Of a stretch of 20,781 nucleotides of DNA, positions 1-7,812 are shown piece after piece. Both the position numbers and the translations under genes were made by a program. The DNA is from a bacterium UBP10_UBA1149. Its GTDB lineage: Bacteria > Desulfobacterota > Binatia > UBA1149. Within the stretch, counting starts at the first letter, position 1. Every line of letters starts with the position of its first letter. Below the pieces are notes generated by a model. It had not been told where the DNA came from, searched no databases, and saw nothing but the letters and a program-made list of their open reading frames with translations. The stretch lies in assembly GCA_002311335.1 (NCBI GenBank), contig DBZX01000002.1, forward strand, positions 5,573 to 26,353, read 5' to 3'.

Positions 1-924
1 GGCGGTGGTATTCCCATCGTCAGGACGATCAAGGAGTCACTAGCGGGCGATACCAACGAGGAGGTCTACGGTATCCTCAACGGCACGGCCAACTACATTC
101 TCAGTGCCATGAGCGACGGCGAAGGTGAGTTCGACGAGGTGCTGGCCAGGGCCCAGGCAATGGGCCTTGCCGAGGCTGATCCCAGCTACGACGTTGACGG
201 CATAGACTCGGTACACAAGCTGGTGATCCTCGTTGGCCTGGCTTTCGGCAAAAAGATCAAGGCACGGTCGGTTCACGTGGAAGGAATCCGGAGCGTGAGC
301 AGCAAGGAGATCGCCTACGCCCGCGAGTTCGGCTACCGCGTAAAACTGCTGGCGGTCGCGCGCGACACGCCGGCGGGAGTGGAGGCCAGGGTTCATCCGG
401 CGATGGTGCCCGAGTCCCACCTGCTGGCACAGGTGTCGGGAGCCTACAACGCGGTCTGCATCAAGGGGCGCGCACTGGGCACCTCGGTTTACTACGGGCA
501 GGGGGCCGGCATGATGCCGACCGCCACCGCGGTGCTCGGCGATGTTCTCGAGGCCGCGCGTTCGCTGCGCGATGAAAGGCCGCCTTCGAGTGAGCCCTGG
601 GGACAGCCGCTGGCCCGACTATCGTCGGCGCGGGTGATACCCATGGGAGATACCGCCCACGAACACTACCTGCGATTGACGGTGGTGGATAAACCCGGTG
701 CCCTGGCCCGTATATCCAGTATACTGGCAGACGAGGGTATCGGTATTGCCACCTTGTCCCAGCACGAAATCGAGACCAAGGGCGCGGTGCCGGTCGTACT
801 CAGAACCCACCGTTCTGCCGAGTCGGCGATGAAGCGGGCCTTGGCCAGGGTGGGGCGCCTGCGCGATAACCGTGCGAAACCGGTACTACTGAGGGTGGAA
901 GAGGGCCTGGGCGGCCGCGAATAA
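1..924 (+). CDS. hom: Homoserine dehydrogenase, 3' part (5' end outside window)
   Basis: NAD(P)-dependent reduction of aspartate semialdehyde to homoserine, the branch step to threonine and methionine in the cytosol. The frame is open from base 1 and ends with TAA at 922-924, giving 307 residues. The family is usually about 430, so roughly the first 120 residues (Rossmann nucleotide-binding part) lie upstream. Visible are GGGIPIVRTI at the start, GILNGTANYIL, and GLAEADPSYDVDGIDSVHKL, which carries the catalytic Asp (codon 205-207) and Lys (codon 217-219) known in this family. An ACT domain follows at about fragment residues 220-300 (LRLTVVDKPGALARISSIL), which in relatives binds threonine for feedback inhibition. 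It is followed after 2 nt by threonine synthase, so the two are surely co-transcribed. No homoserine kinase is in view. Confidence 0.96.
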   Translation, partial: GGGIPIVRTIKESLAGDTNEEVYGILNGTANYILSAMSDGEGEFDEVLARAQAMGLAEADPSYDVDGIDSVHKLVILVGLAFGKKIKARSVHVEGIRSVSSKEIAYAREFGYRVKLLAVARDTPAGVEARVHPAMVPESHLLAQVSGAYNAVCIKGRALGTSVYYGQGAGMMPTATAVLGDVLEAARSLRDERPPSSEPWGQPLARLSSARVIPMGDTAHEHYLRLTVVDKPGALARISSILADEGIGIATLSQHEIETKGAVPVVLRTHRSAESAMKRALARVGRLRDNRAKPVLLRVEEGLGGRE

Positions 925-926
925 AA

Positions 927-1994
927 ATGGCTTGGAACGGATTGGTTGATCGTTATCGCGACAGGTTGCCTGTCGGCGATGCACCCGCGGTAACCCTGCT
1001 CGAGGGAAACACTCCCTTGATCGAGGCTCCGCGGCTCGCCACGGCTCTCGGCCTGGGCGAGGACGGGCTTGATGTCAGGGTGCTGCTCAAGTACGAGGGG
1101 CTCAATCCCACTGGCTCGTTCAAGGATCGCGGCATGTGCGTGGCCATGACCGTGGCCGTTGCCCGGGGGGCCACGGCCGTCATCTGCGCGTCCACGGGCA
1201 ACACTTCGGCAGCGGCCGCTGCCTACGCAGCACGCGCGGGGTTGCGCGCTTTTGTCATCGTTCCCGAGGGCAACATTGCCCTTGGTAAGCTCAGCCAGGC
1301 CGTTATCCATGGCGCCACCGTGCTGGCCGTCGATGGCAACTTTGACGATGCCTACAGGGTCGTTTCGGGCGTCGCGGAGCTTCGCGATGTAACCGTGGTG
1401 AATTCCATCAACCCCGACAGGCTGCAGGGGCAGAAGACGGCGGCTTTCGAAATATGCGAGGTGCTCGACGCTGCGCCCGACTATCACTTTCTGCCGGTGG
1501 GCAACGCCGGTAACATCAGCGCCTACTGGATGGGTTACCGTGAGTACAACGAGGCTGGATTTTCTGCTGGCCTGCCGCGCATGATGGGCTTCCAGGCTGC
1601 TGGTGCTGCACCGATAGTTGAAGGCCATCCGGTGGCAGATCCCAGCACGCTGGCTTCGGCCATACGCATCGGCAACCCGGTTAGTTGGAAAAAAGCCGAG
1701 GCCGCGCGCGATGAATCGGGCGGCGTTATAGAAGCCGTCACCGACGACGAGATACTCGAAGCCTACAGCCTGCTGGCTTCAAGCGAAGGGGTGTTCGCCG
1801 AGCCGGCTTCGGCGGCTTCGGTGGCGGGACTTCGCAAGCTCGCCCAGGAAGGGCGGATTGACGAAAAAACTACGGTAGTCTGCACACTTACGGGGCACGG
1901 CCTGAAGGACCCCGATAACGCTATAGCTGTTTGTCCGGCTCCCCTGCGGGTTTCGGCAGACGTCGACAAGGCCTTGGTGGCGATGGGCCTGTAG
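927..1994 (+). CDS. thrC: Threonine synthase
   Basis: PLP enzyme converting O-phosphohomoserine to threonine and phosphate. It has 355 residues, the normal size of the short bacterial class. Motifs in order: LLEGNTPLIEAP (about residue 24), NPTGSFKDRGM with the Schiff-base lysine K66, SINPDRLQGQKTAAFEI, the phosphate-cradling loop VGNAGNISAYWMGY, and the C-terminal LTGHGLKDPD typical of the family. The ATG at 927 lies only 2 nt after the homoserine dehydrogenase stop and has no clear Shine-Dalgarno sequence, so translation is probably coupled to hom. Homoserine kinase must be encoded elsewhere. No oddities were seen. Confidence 0.97.
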   Translation: MAWNGLVDRYRDRLPVGDAPAVTLLEGNTPLIEAPRLATALGLGEDGLDVRVLLKYEGLNPTGSFKDRGMCVAMTVAVARGATAVICASTGNTSAAAAAYAARAGLRAFVIVPEGNIALGKLSQAVIHGATVLAVDGNFDDAYRVVSGVAELRDVTVVNSINPDRLQGQKTAAFEICEVLDAAPDYHFLPVGNAGNISAYWMGYREYNEAGFSAGLPRMMGFQAAGAAPIVEGHPVADPSTLASAIRIGNPVSWKKAEAARDESGGVIEAVTDDEILEAYSLLASSEGVFAEPASAASVAGLRKLAQEGRIDEKTTVVCTLTGHGLKDPDNAIAVCPAPLRVSADVDKALVAMGL

Positions 1995-2033
1995 TCCAGC
2001 CCCCCGGCTCTTCAGGCACGGAGGTCGGGCGGC

Positions 2034-2039
2034 TATAAT
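2034..2039 (+). promoter_or_regulatory. Candidate -10 box upstream of the GlpX-like gene
   Basis: A perfect TATAAT preceded by GGC lies in the 72-bp gap after thrC, 27 nt before the ATG of the next gene. The best -35 at 17-bp spacing (TTCAGG, 2011-2016) is weak. A GCTA-type -10-like hexamer also occurs before icmA, ispF and gltX. It suggests the GlpX-like gene can be transcribed separately from hom-thrC. This is inferred from sequence only. Confidence 0.4.
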
Positions 2040-2066
2040 AACTGTAGCCATAATTCCGGGGAACAC

Positions 2067-3017
2067 ATGGAACGTAATCTTGCACTTGAACTCGTCCGTT
2101 TGACGGAAGCCGCGGCGCTGGCGGCTGCGCGCGAAAACGGACGCGGCGACGAGATGGCGCCCGAACGTCTTGCGGCCACGGCCATCGAGACCAACTTTTC
2201 CGCGCTGGGTGTGAAGGGCGAAATCGTCGTGGGCAGCGGCCACGGCGGGGTGTTGGCCACGGGTTCTATCCTCGGTGAAGAGGGCGAAGAAGTAGACGTT
2301 GCGGTCAACCCCCTCGAGGGCGGAATCAGTTGCGCGCTGGGCGGACCGAACGCAATGTCGGTTGTCGCGATAGCTAGCCGCGGGGGTTTTCTGCGGACAC
2401 CGCCTAACAGCTACATGGAAAAGATCGCCACCTCTGCCGATGGCGCCGGCGTCGTCAGCCTCGACCAGGCGCCTGCTGTTAACCTGAGTCGCCTGGCCGA
2501 GCGCAGGGGGGTGTACGTTGAAGACCTCACGGTCGTAATTCTCGATAGACCACGTCACGACGACCTCATCGAGGAAGTGAGAGCGGCCGGGGCCAGGGTC
2601 AAGCTCATACCACACGGCGACGTGGCAGCCGCCATGGCTGCGGCGGGACCGCTTGGCGAGTCGGGCGTCGACATTCTCATGGGCGAGGGCGGCGCGGCGC
2701 AGGGAGTTCTCTCGGCTGCTGCGATTCGCTGCATGGGAGGCGTGATGCAGTGCCGCTTTCGTGTACGTGGACCGGGTGAAGCCGAGCAATTGAGACAGGC
2801 CGGGGTCAAGGATCCCGGCCGCCTGCTCGACCTTGAAGACATGGCGGGGGGGACCGTCATGTTTGCTGCCAGCGGCGTGACCGACGGCGAGTACCTCAAG
2901 GGCGTCCAGTTTCACAAGGGCGGGGCGATCAGCCACTCGGTGGTCATGAGAAGCGAGAGCAGCACCATACGGCAGTTGCAGACCAGCCACCGTTTCGATT
3001 ACCGGCCCGACTACTAA
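2067..3017 (+). CDS. GlpX-like (class II fructose-1,6-bisphosphatase family) protein with substituted active site
   Basis: It aligns over its whole 316 residues with GlpX (about 330). Shared blocks are the N-terminal LALELVRLTEAAALAA and GRGD, VDVAV.PLEG, SYMEKI, ILDRPRHD, IPHGDVAAAM, GEGGAAQGVLSAAAIR, and a C-terminal RSESSTIRQLQTSH resembling the E. coli end. The residues that do chemistry in GlpX are mostly changed. Where E. coli has K29, D33, E57, D61, D85, T90, D186 and the Glu of GGAPEG, this protein has E29, E33, S57, G61, N81, G86, H183 and Q212; only the E88 equivalent (E84) and the PRH and YMEK parts remain. The reading frame is intact with normal codon use, so the protein is probably made, but ordinary FBPase activity is doubtful. 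An RBS (GGGGAA) lies about 5 nt before the ATG. The upstream neighbours are threonine genes. It could be a regulatory or structural pseudo-enzyme, or a phosphatase with altered chemistry. Confidence 0.85.
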   Translation: MERNLALELVRLTEAAALAAARENGRGDEMAPERLAATAIETNFSALGVKGEIVVGSGHGGVLATGSILGEEGEEVDVAVNPLEGGISCALGGPNAMSVVAIASRGGFLRTPPNSYMEKIATSADGAGVVSLDQAPAVNLSRLAERRGVYVEDLTVVILDRPRHDDLIEEVRAAGARVKLIPHGDVAAAMAAAGPLGESGVDILMGEGGAAQGVLSAAAIRCMGGVMQCRFRVRGPGEAEQLRQAGVKDPGRLLDLEDMAGGTVMFAASGVTDGEYLKGVQFHKGGAISHSVVMRSESSTIRQLQTSHRFDYRPDY

Positions 3018-3076
3018 ACTTCTCGGGCTCGGCGCCTCGTCGAGGGCATTTTCCTCGCTGGCCACACGGGCGGTTC

Positions 3077-4720
3077 GTGGCTATAGTGCGCGCTGTTTCA
3101 GCGGTGGGTATTAAAGAAGACAGCGAGTTAACGAGTCCGTCCTGCGGCGAAGCAGGCGCGAGCCTGCTCTCGGGTATCGAGGTCAACGCCCAGTACAGCG
3201 CTGGCGACCTCGATGGGCCGGGCGAAGGTCCGGGCGAGTATCCGTTTACGCGCGGCATACACCGCGACATGTACCGTGGACGCACCTGGACCATGCGCCA
3301 GTTTGCAGGGTTTGGATCGGCCCGCGATACCAACCGCCGTTTTCATTACCTGTTGGCACAGGGACAGCAGGGACTTTCTACCGCTTTCGATATGCCCACC
3401 TTGATGGGCTACGACCCCGATTCTCCGCGCTCGCTGGGCGAGGTAGGTCGTGAGGGTGTTTCGGTGGCTACGATCGACGACCTCGAGCTACTCTTCGAGG
3501 GCATCGACCTTGGCGCTGTCACCACCTCGATGACTGTAAACTGTACGGCTCCGATACTGCTGGCGATGTACGTTGCCCTGGCCGACAGGCGTGGCGTCCC
3601 GAGGGCCCGACTCGGTGGCACCCTGCAGAACGACATGCTCAAGGAATTCATTGCCCAGAAGGAGTGGATCTCTCCGCCGGCGCCTTCCATGCGATTGGTA
3701 ACCGACGTGATCGAGTTCTGCTCGAACGAACTCCCTCGCTGGAACCCGGTGTCGATATCGGGCTACCACATCAGGGAGGCCGGGGCGACGGCCGTGCAGG
3801 AGCTGGCATTCACCCTCGCCGACGGAATCGGTTACGTGCAGGCGGCCGTCGACAGGGGGTTGGACCCCGAGGTTTTCGGCCCGCGCCTGTCGTTCTTTTT
3901 CAATGTCCACAATGACTTCCTGCAGGAGATCGCCAAGATCCGCGCGGCGCGACGGATGTGGGCTTCGATCATGCGTGACCGCTTTGGCGTCAGCAGCGAC
4001 CGTGCCTGCCTCATGCGCACACACGCCCAGACTTCGGGAGTTTCGCTCACCGCCCAGCAGCCGCTGAACAACGTCGCCCGCGTGGCCTTGCAGGCACTCG
4101 CCGCGGTACTGGCCGGCGTGCAGTCGCTGCACACCAACTCGTTAGACGAAACCCTGGCCCTGCCCAGCGAGGAAGCCGCCACCGTGGCACTGCGTACTCA
4201 GCAGATCATAGCCGAGGAAACCGGGGTGGCGGCGACGGTAGACCCTTTTGGCGGCAGCTACGCAATGGAAGCCATGACCGACGCGATGGAAAGCGAGGCC
4301 AACGCGATAATAGAGCGCATCGACCAGGCCGGTGGAATCCTGGCCGCGGTCGAGGCTGGCTATCCACAACAGGAAATTGCCGAGTCGGCCTGGAAATTTC
4401 AGAAAGCCATGGAGCGGGGCGAGTACGTGACCGTGGGGGTCAACGCGTACTCCGATGAATCGGCCGGATCTCCCGTAGAAATCCTGAGCCTGGGCAGCGA
4501 AGTGGAGAAAAGCCAGGTAGAGCGCGTGATCGCTACGCGCGCCTCGCGAGACGCTTCAAGGGCCGCTTCGGCACTGGCCGAGCTGGGCCAGGCCGCGCGT
4601 TCGGATCGTAACATGATGCCCCCGATGGTCGAGGCCGTGGACGCGTGTTGTTCTATTGGGGAAATATCGGATATCTTCCGTCGCGAGTTCGGGGTCTACA
4701 AAGACCCCGCCTGGACCTGA
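3077..4720 (+). CDS. icmA: B12-dependent acyl-CoA mutase large subunit, isobutyryl-CoA mutase type
   Basis: Catalytic (TIM-barrel) subunit of an adenosylcobalamin mutase, 547 residues, close to IcmA of Streptomyces (566); the B12-binding domain is the next gene. Family blocks: GEYPFTRGIHRDMYRGRTW, TMRQFAGFGSA, TAFDMPTLMGYD, TLQNDMLKEF, SISGYHIREAGATAVQELA, RLSFFFNVHNDFLQEIAK, SLTAQQPLNN, SLHTNSLDE, DPFGGSY. Methylmalonyl-CoA mutase uses a Tyr (Y89) and Arg (R207) to hold the carboxylate. Here they are F76 and Q194, 118 residues apart as expected, and position 103 is Ala. This is the F/A/Q pattern of isobutyryl-CoA mutase, not the Ile/Asp of 2-hydroxyisobutyryl-CoA mutase. Likely reaction: isobutyryl-CoA to n-butyryl-CoA. 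The start is uncertain: GTG 3077, 3089 and 3104 are in frame, none has a good RBS, and a TATAGT at 3082-3087 would favour a later start. Confidence 0.88.
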   Translation: MAIVRAVSAVGIKEDSELTSPSCGEAGASLLSGIEVNAQYSAGDLDGPGEGPGEYPFTRGIHRDMYRGRTWTMRQFAGFGSARDTNRRFHYLLAQGQQGLSTAFDMPTLMGYDPDSPRSLGEVGREGVSVATIDDLELLFEGIDLGAVTTSMTVNCTAPILLAMYVALADRRGVPRARLGGTLQNDMLKEFIAQKEWISPPAPSMRLVTDVIEFCSNELPRWNPVSISGYHIREAGATAVQELAFTLADGIGYVQAAVDRGLDPEVFGPRLSFFFNVHNDFLQEIAKIRAARRMWASIMRDRFGVSSDRACLMRTHAQTSGVSLTAQQPLNNVARVALQALAAVLAGVQSLHTNSLDETLALPSEEAATVALRTQQIIAEETGVAATVDPFGGSYAMEAMTDAMESEANAIIERIDQAGGILAAVEAGYPQQEIAESAWKFQKAMERGEYVTVGVNAYSDESAGSPVEILSLGSEVEKSQVERVIATRASRDASRAASALAELGQAARSDRNMMPPMVEAVDACCSIGEISDIFRREFGVYKDPAWT

Positions 4721-4736
4721 GGAGAACGGAACGCCA

Positions 4737-5141
4737 TTGGCAGAACGACGTCATCGTATACTTGTAGCCAAGGCCGGCCTGGACGGGCACGACCGTGGGG
4801 CAAAGATAATCGCGCGGGCTCTTCGCGACGGGGGGTTCGAAGTCATTTACACGGGCTTGCACCAGACACCCGAAATGATCGCTGAGACCGCGGTGCAGGA
4901 AGACGTGGACGGCATAGGCTTGTCGATACTGTCGGGCGCTCACATGACCTTGTTTCCGCAGCTTCTCAAGGAGCTCGAAAAGCGCGGGGCGGGCGAAGTC
5001 GTCGTGTTCGGCGGGGGAATCGTTCCCGATTCGGACATCGAAGAATTGAAGAAAATGGGCGTCAAGGCCGTGTTCACACCGGGTGAGAGCACGGAGAAAA
5101 TAGTCGAATGGGTACGGGCCAACGTGGCCGATGCCGTTTAG
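4737..5141 (+). CDS. icmB: Acyl-CoA mutase small subunit, cobalamin-binding
   Basis: A B12-binding Rossmann-like subunit of 134 residues, matching IcmB size (136), that pairs with the preceding large subunit. Numbered from this start it has LVAKAGLDGHDRGAKII with the base-off lower-ligand His (H18) of the DxHxxG motif, then GLSILSGAHMTLFPQLL and VVFGGGIVPDSDIEELKKMG, all canonical for the family. An upstream ATG at 4656 lies inside icmA. The TTG at 4737 is preferred because a GGAG (4721-4724) and a GGA (4728-4730) precede it and the protein then begins at the family's normal N-terminus. The icmA stop (TGA 4718-4720) abuts the ribosome-binding region, which suggests coupled 1:1 translation. 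Confidence 0.92.
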   Translation: MAERRHRILVAKAGLDGHDRGAKIIARALRDGGFEVIYTGLHQTPEMIAETAVQEDVDGIGLSILSGAHMTLFPQLLKELEKRGAGEVVVFGGGIVPDSDIEELKKMGVKAVFTPGESTEKIVEWVRANVADAV

Positions 5142-5175
5142 GCGGACCGTCCCCTCAATCAGAACGGAGGACCAA

Positions 5176-6360
5176 GTGTCGAGAACAGTTATCGTCAGCG
5201 CGGTACGCACCGCGATCGGAACTTTTGGTGGAGCATTGGCTAATACCAGTGCCACTGACCTGGGTGGGCTTGCCTGCGCCGAGGCCCTGACCAGGGCCGG
5301 TGTAGATCCCGGCGCCGTTGACGAGGTAATACTCGGCAACGTGCTCGCAGCGGGGCTGGGGCTCAACCCTGCCAGGGTCGCCGCGCTCAACTCGGGCGTT
5401 CCCCGGGAGGTCCCCAGCTTCGGGGTCAACAAGGCTTGTGGTTCGGGTCTCAAAGCCGTGCACCTGGCCGCGCAGTCGATCGCCTGTGGTGATGCCGAGG
5501 TGATTGTAGCCGGTGGCATGGAGAACATGACGATGACTCCCTACATGCTTCCCAAGGCACGTTTCGGATATCGGCTGCAGAACGGGGCGGTCGTGGATTC
5601 GATGATCAACGACGGGCTCACCTGCCCGATAACCAAGGTTCACATGGGTATCACGGCCGAGAACGTCGCCGCGAAATACGGCATTTCGCGCGAGGCCCAG
5701 GACGAGTTTGCCGCGGCCAGCCAGAACAAGGCAGGAAAGGCCCAGTCCTCGGGTGCTTTTGACGACGAGATATTCGGTGTGGAGCTTGTCCAGAAGAAAG
5801 GCGAGCCGATAGTCTTCGACAAGGATGAGCACCCGCGGCCCGAGACCACTGCTGAATCCCTGGGTCGCCTGCGAGCGGCCTTCAAGCCCGACGGGGGCAC
5901 GGTGACGGCGGGTAACGCGTCGGGCATCAACGATGGAGCGGCGGCATTGGTCGTCATGTCCGAAGAACGCGCCAAGGCCGATGGGCTGGAGCCGCTGGCG
6001 GTCATACGTTCAGCAGCCTCGGCGGGCGTGGACCCGGCCATAATGGGCATGGGTCCCTGGCCCGCCAGCGAGAAGGCCCTCGAAAAAGCCGGCCTCGCCG
6101 TTGGCGATATCGGCTTGTGGGAGCTCAACGAGGCATTCGCGGCCCAGTCGTTGGGAGTTCTGGCCGAGCTCAAGATGGACGCCGAGCTGGTCAACGTCAA
6201 CGGTGGAGCGGTGGCGCTGGGACATCCCATCGGGGCCAGCGGGGCGAGGGTGCTGGTGACCCTGCTACACGCCATGAAGAACAGGGATATCGCGCTTGGG
6301 CTGGCCTCGTTGTGCATAGGCGGTGGACAGGGCATCGCCATGATAGTTGAGCGGGCCTGA
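5176..6360 (+). CDS. atoB: Thiolase (acetyl-CoA C-acetyltransferase)
   Basis: Condenses or cleaves acetoacetyl-CoA-type 3-ketoacyl-CoAs; cytosolic. It has 394 residues, the normal length. Catalytic residues: nucleophile C88 in NKACGSGLKAVHLA, H350 in NGGAVALGHPIGASGAR, and C380 in SLCIGGGQGIAM. HMGITAENVAAKYGIS resembles biosynthetic PhaA/AtoB thiolases, so short-chain specificity is likely but not proven. The start is GTG 5176, fixed by a strong GGAGG at 5166-5170 with a 5-nt spacer and by the family N-terminus (RTVIVSAVRTAIGTFGG); an in-frame ATG at 5131 overlaps the end of icmB. It lies 34 nt after icmB, in the same operon. With the mutase it suggests flow from isobutyryl-CoA through butyryl-CoA to acetyl-CoA, though dehydrogenase and hydratase genes are not in the window. 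Confidence 0.94.
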   Translation: MSRTVIVSAVRTAIGTFGGALANTSATDLGGLACAEALTRAGVDPGAVDEVILGNVLAAGLGLNPARVAALNSGVPREVPSFGVNKACGSGLKAVHLAAQSIACGDAEVIVAGGMENMTMTPYMLPKARFGYRLQNGAVVDSMINDGLTCPITKVHMGITAENVAAKYGISREAQDEFAAASQNKAGKAQSSGAFDDEIFGVELVQKKGEPIVFDKDEHPRPETTAESLGRLRAAFKPDGGTVTAGNASGINDGAAALVVMSEERAKADGLEPLAVIRSAASAGVDPAIMGMGPWPASEKALEKAGLAVGDIGLWELNEAFAAQSLGVLAELKMDAELVNVNGGAVALGHPIGASGARVLVTLLHAMKNRDIALGLASLCIGGGQGIAMIVERA

Positions 6361-7054
6361 CAAAGAGCAAGGCCCGCCCTCGACGGCGGTAGCCTTTTTT
6401 GACGTGGACGGGACACTGCTGGTGTCCCAGTCGGCGACCCTTTTTATTCGTTACCTCTGGCGGGAGGGTTTGATCGGCGTTGCCGATCTCGCCCGCATGG
6501 GCTGGGGATACGTGACCTACAGGTTTGGTTTCTTTAACCTGACCCTGGCCGCCGATTTTGCTTCCAGCCTGCTGCGCGGTCTCGACGAGGCCGACATCAT
6601 CAAGAGGTGCCAGGCCTGGTACCAGGACGATGTTCGCCAGCATTACAGCCAGGCGGTGTTGGGTCGACTCAAGTGGCACCAGGGGCGGGGCGACAGGGTG
6701 GTGTTGCTGTCGGGCGCGAGCACCTACCTGTGCGATCTCGTGAGTGACGATATCCACGCCGACGACTACATAGCCAACGAATTCGAGATAAGCGACGGTG
6801 TGTTTACCGGCAGGGCGAAGCGCCCGTTCTGTTACGGTGAAGGCAAGCTGACGCGCGCCCGGCAGTGGGCTGACGAAAAGGGTGTGAACCTGGCGGACTG
6901 TTATTACTACGGTGACTCGATAGGGGACCTGCCGGTGTTGAGCGAAGTGGCGTATCCCTGCGTCGTCAACGCCGACCCCAGGCTCAGGGTTGAAGCTCGC
7001 CGCCGGGGCTGGCAGGCCATCGACGACAGCACCCGCTGTCTGCCTAACCAGTGA
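6347..7054 (+). CDS. HAD-superfamily phosphatase (subfamily IB, SerB-like)
   Basis: A probable phosphomonoesterase of 235 residues. All four HAD motifs are present: I, FFDVDGTLL with nucleophile D19 and acid/base D21; II, VVLLSGAS with S122; III, K167 in CYGEGKL; IV, YYYGDSIGDLPVL with D190 and D194. The helical cap between motifs I and II (RYLWREGLIG onward) and the ending NADPRLRVEARRRGW fit the unassigned IB group related to phosphoserine phosphatase, but the substrate cannot be read from sequence. The start is TTG 6347, overlapping the thiolase gene by 14 nt; there is no obvious RBS and no better start before motif I. The stop overlaps the next gene by GTGA, so translation is coupled there. 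Confidence 0.88.
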   Translation: MSGPDKEQGPPSTAVAFFDVDGTLLVSQSATLFIRYLWREGLIGVADLARMGWGYVTYRFGFFNLTLAADFASSLLRGLDEADIIKRCQAWYQDDVRQHYSQAVLGRLKWHQGRGDRVVLLSGASTYLCDLVSDDIHADDYIANEFEISDGVFTGRAKRPFCYGEGKLTRARQWADEKGVNLADCYYYGDSIGDLPVLSEVAYPCVVNADPRLRVEARRRGWQAIDDSTRCLPNQ

Positions 7055-7812
7055 CCCGCGAAACGCCGAACCGGGTGGTAAGCCTGGTACCCAGCCTGAC
7101 AGAATCCGTCGTTTTCCTGGGCGCTGGCCAACGCTTGGTCGGCCGCACCCGCTACTGCGTGGAGCCGGCCGGAGCCCTGGCCCACGTACCCACCCTTGGT
7201 GGAACCAAGGACCCGGCCGTGGACGACATCGTGGCCCTGCGCCCCGACCTGGTGCTCGTGAGCGCCGAAGAAAACCGTATCGAGGACGTCGAGCGGCTGT
7301 CATCGGCGGGGCTCAGGATAGAGAACTACCATCCGCGAAGCGTTGAAGACGCTGCTGTTGCGATGCTGCGCCTGGGCGAGAGCCTGGGTGAGGCAGAGCC
7401 GGCCATGGAGCTCGCCGAGCGCTGCCGAAGGGCTGCGGCGCTGGTCCGCGATGGACTGGAACGAAGTCGGGTCAGGACTTTTTGTCCCGTGTGGAGGCGC
7501 CCGTGGATGACCTTTGGAAAGGCCGTGTACGTTGCCGACCTGCTCAGGACGGTGGGCTGCGAGAATATTTTTGACGATGGAGAAAGCGATTGGTTCGAGG
7601 TCTCCCTCGAGGAGGTTGTTGAGCGCCGGCCGGCCCTGATCCTGCTGCCCGATGAGCCCTACGCTTTCCGCCCGGCCCACGCCGACCAATTGCGCCGAGC
7701 GGGGCTGGAGCTGCCGATCGTCTTCATAGACGGCAAGGACCTGTCGTGGTACGGGCCTCGGCTGCCCGGCGCTCTGCAGCGGCTGGCTGGCCTTGTGGCG
7801 GGGGCCGTGTGA
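7051..7812 (+). CDS. Helical-backbone metal receptor / BtuF-like cobalamin-binding family protein, no signal peptide
   Basis: 253 residues with the TroA/BtuF fold pattern: RVVSLVPSLTESVVFLG, GRTRYCVEP, VPTLGGTKDPAVDDIVALRPDLVLVS, then the long linker helix (SVEDAAVAMLRLGESLGEAEPAMELAERC) and the second lobe (TFGKAVYVADLLRTVGCENIF, PALILLPDEPY). Classical BtuF is periplasmic and delivers vitamin B12 to BtuCD. This protein starts directly with the first beta strand, has no signal peptide or lipobox, and no ABC permease or ATPase is next to it. That is seen in a soluble cytoplasmic branch of the family of unclear role. The start GTG 7051 overlaps the HAD stop as GTGA. Its place in the operon of a B12-dependent mutase makes a cofactor-handling role an attractive but unproven guess. 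Confidence 0.82.
   Translation: MTRETPNRVVSLVPSLTESVVFLGAGQRLVGRTRYCVEPAGALAHVPTLGGTKDPAVDDIVALRPDLVLVSAEENRIEDVERLSSAGLRIENYHPRSVEDAAVAMLRLGESLGEAEPAMELAERCRRAAALVRDGLERSRVRTFCPVWRRPWMTFGKAVYVADLLRTVGCENIFDDGESDWFEVSLEEVVERRPALILLPDEPYAFRPAHADQLRRAGLELPIVFIDGKDLSWYGPRLPGALQRLAGLVAGAV

Noticed and set aside
1779..3065. A 428-codon minus-strand frame opposite thrC and the GlpX-like gene
   Set aside because: It spans two well supported plus-strand genes and their gap, and the product has no recognisable motif.
3018..3076. Possible cobalamin riboswitch before icmA
   Set aside because: The 59-bp gap is too short and no B12-box sequence is present.
4656..4736. Upstream ATG extending the mutase small subunit by 27 residues
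   Set aside because: The extension lies inside icmA in another frame, has low-complexity composition, and the TTG at 4737 has a ribosome-binding site and gives the family length.
5131..5175. Upstream ATG extending the thiolase by 15 residues
   Set aside because: GTG 5176 has a strong GGAGG at proper spacing and yields the normal thiolase N-terminus.
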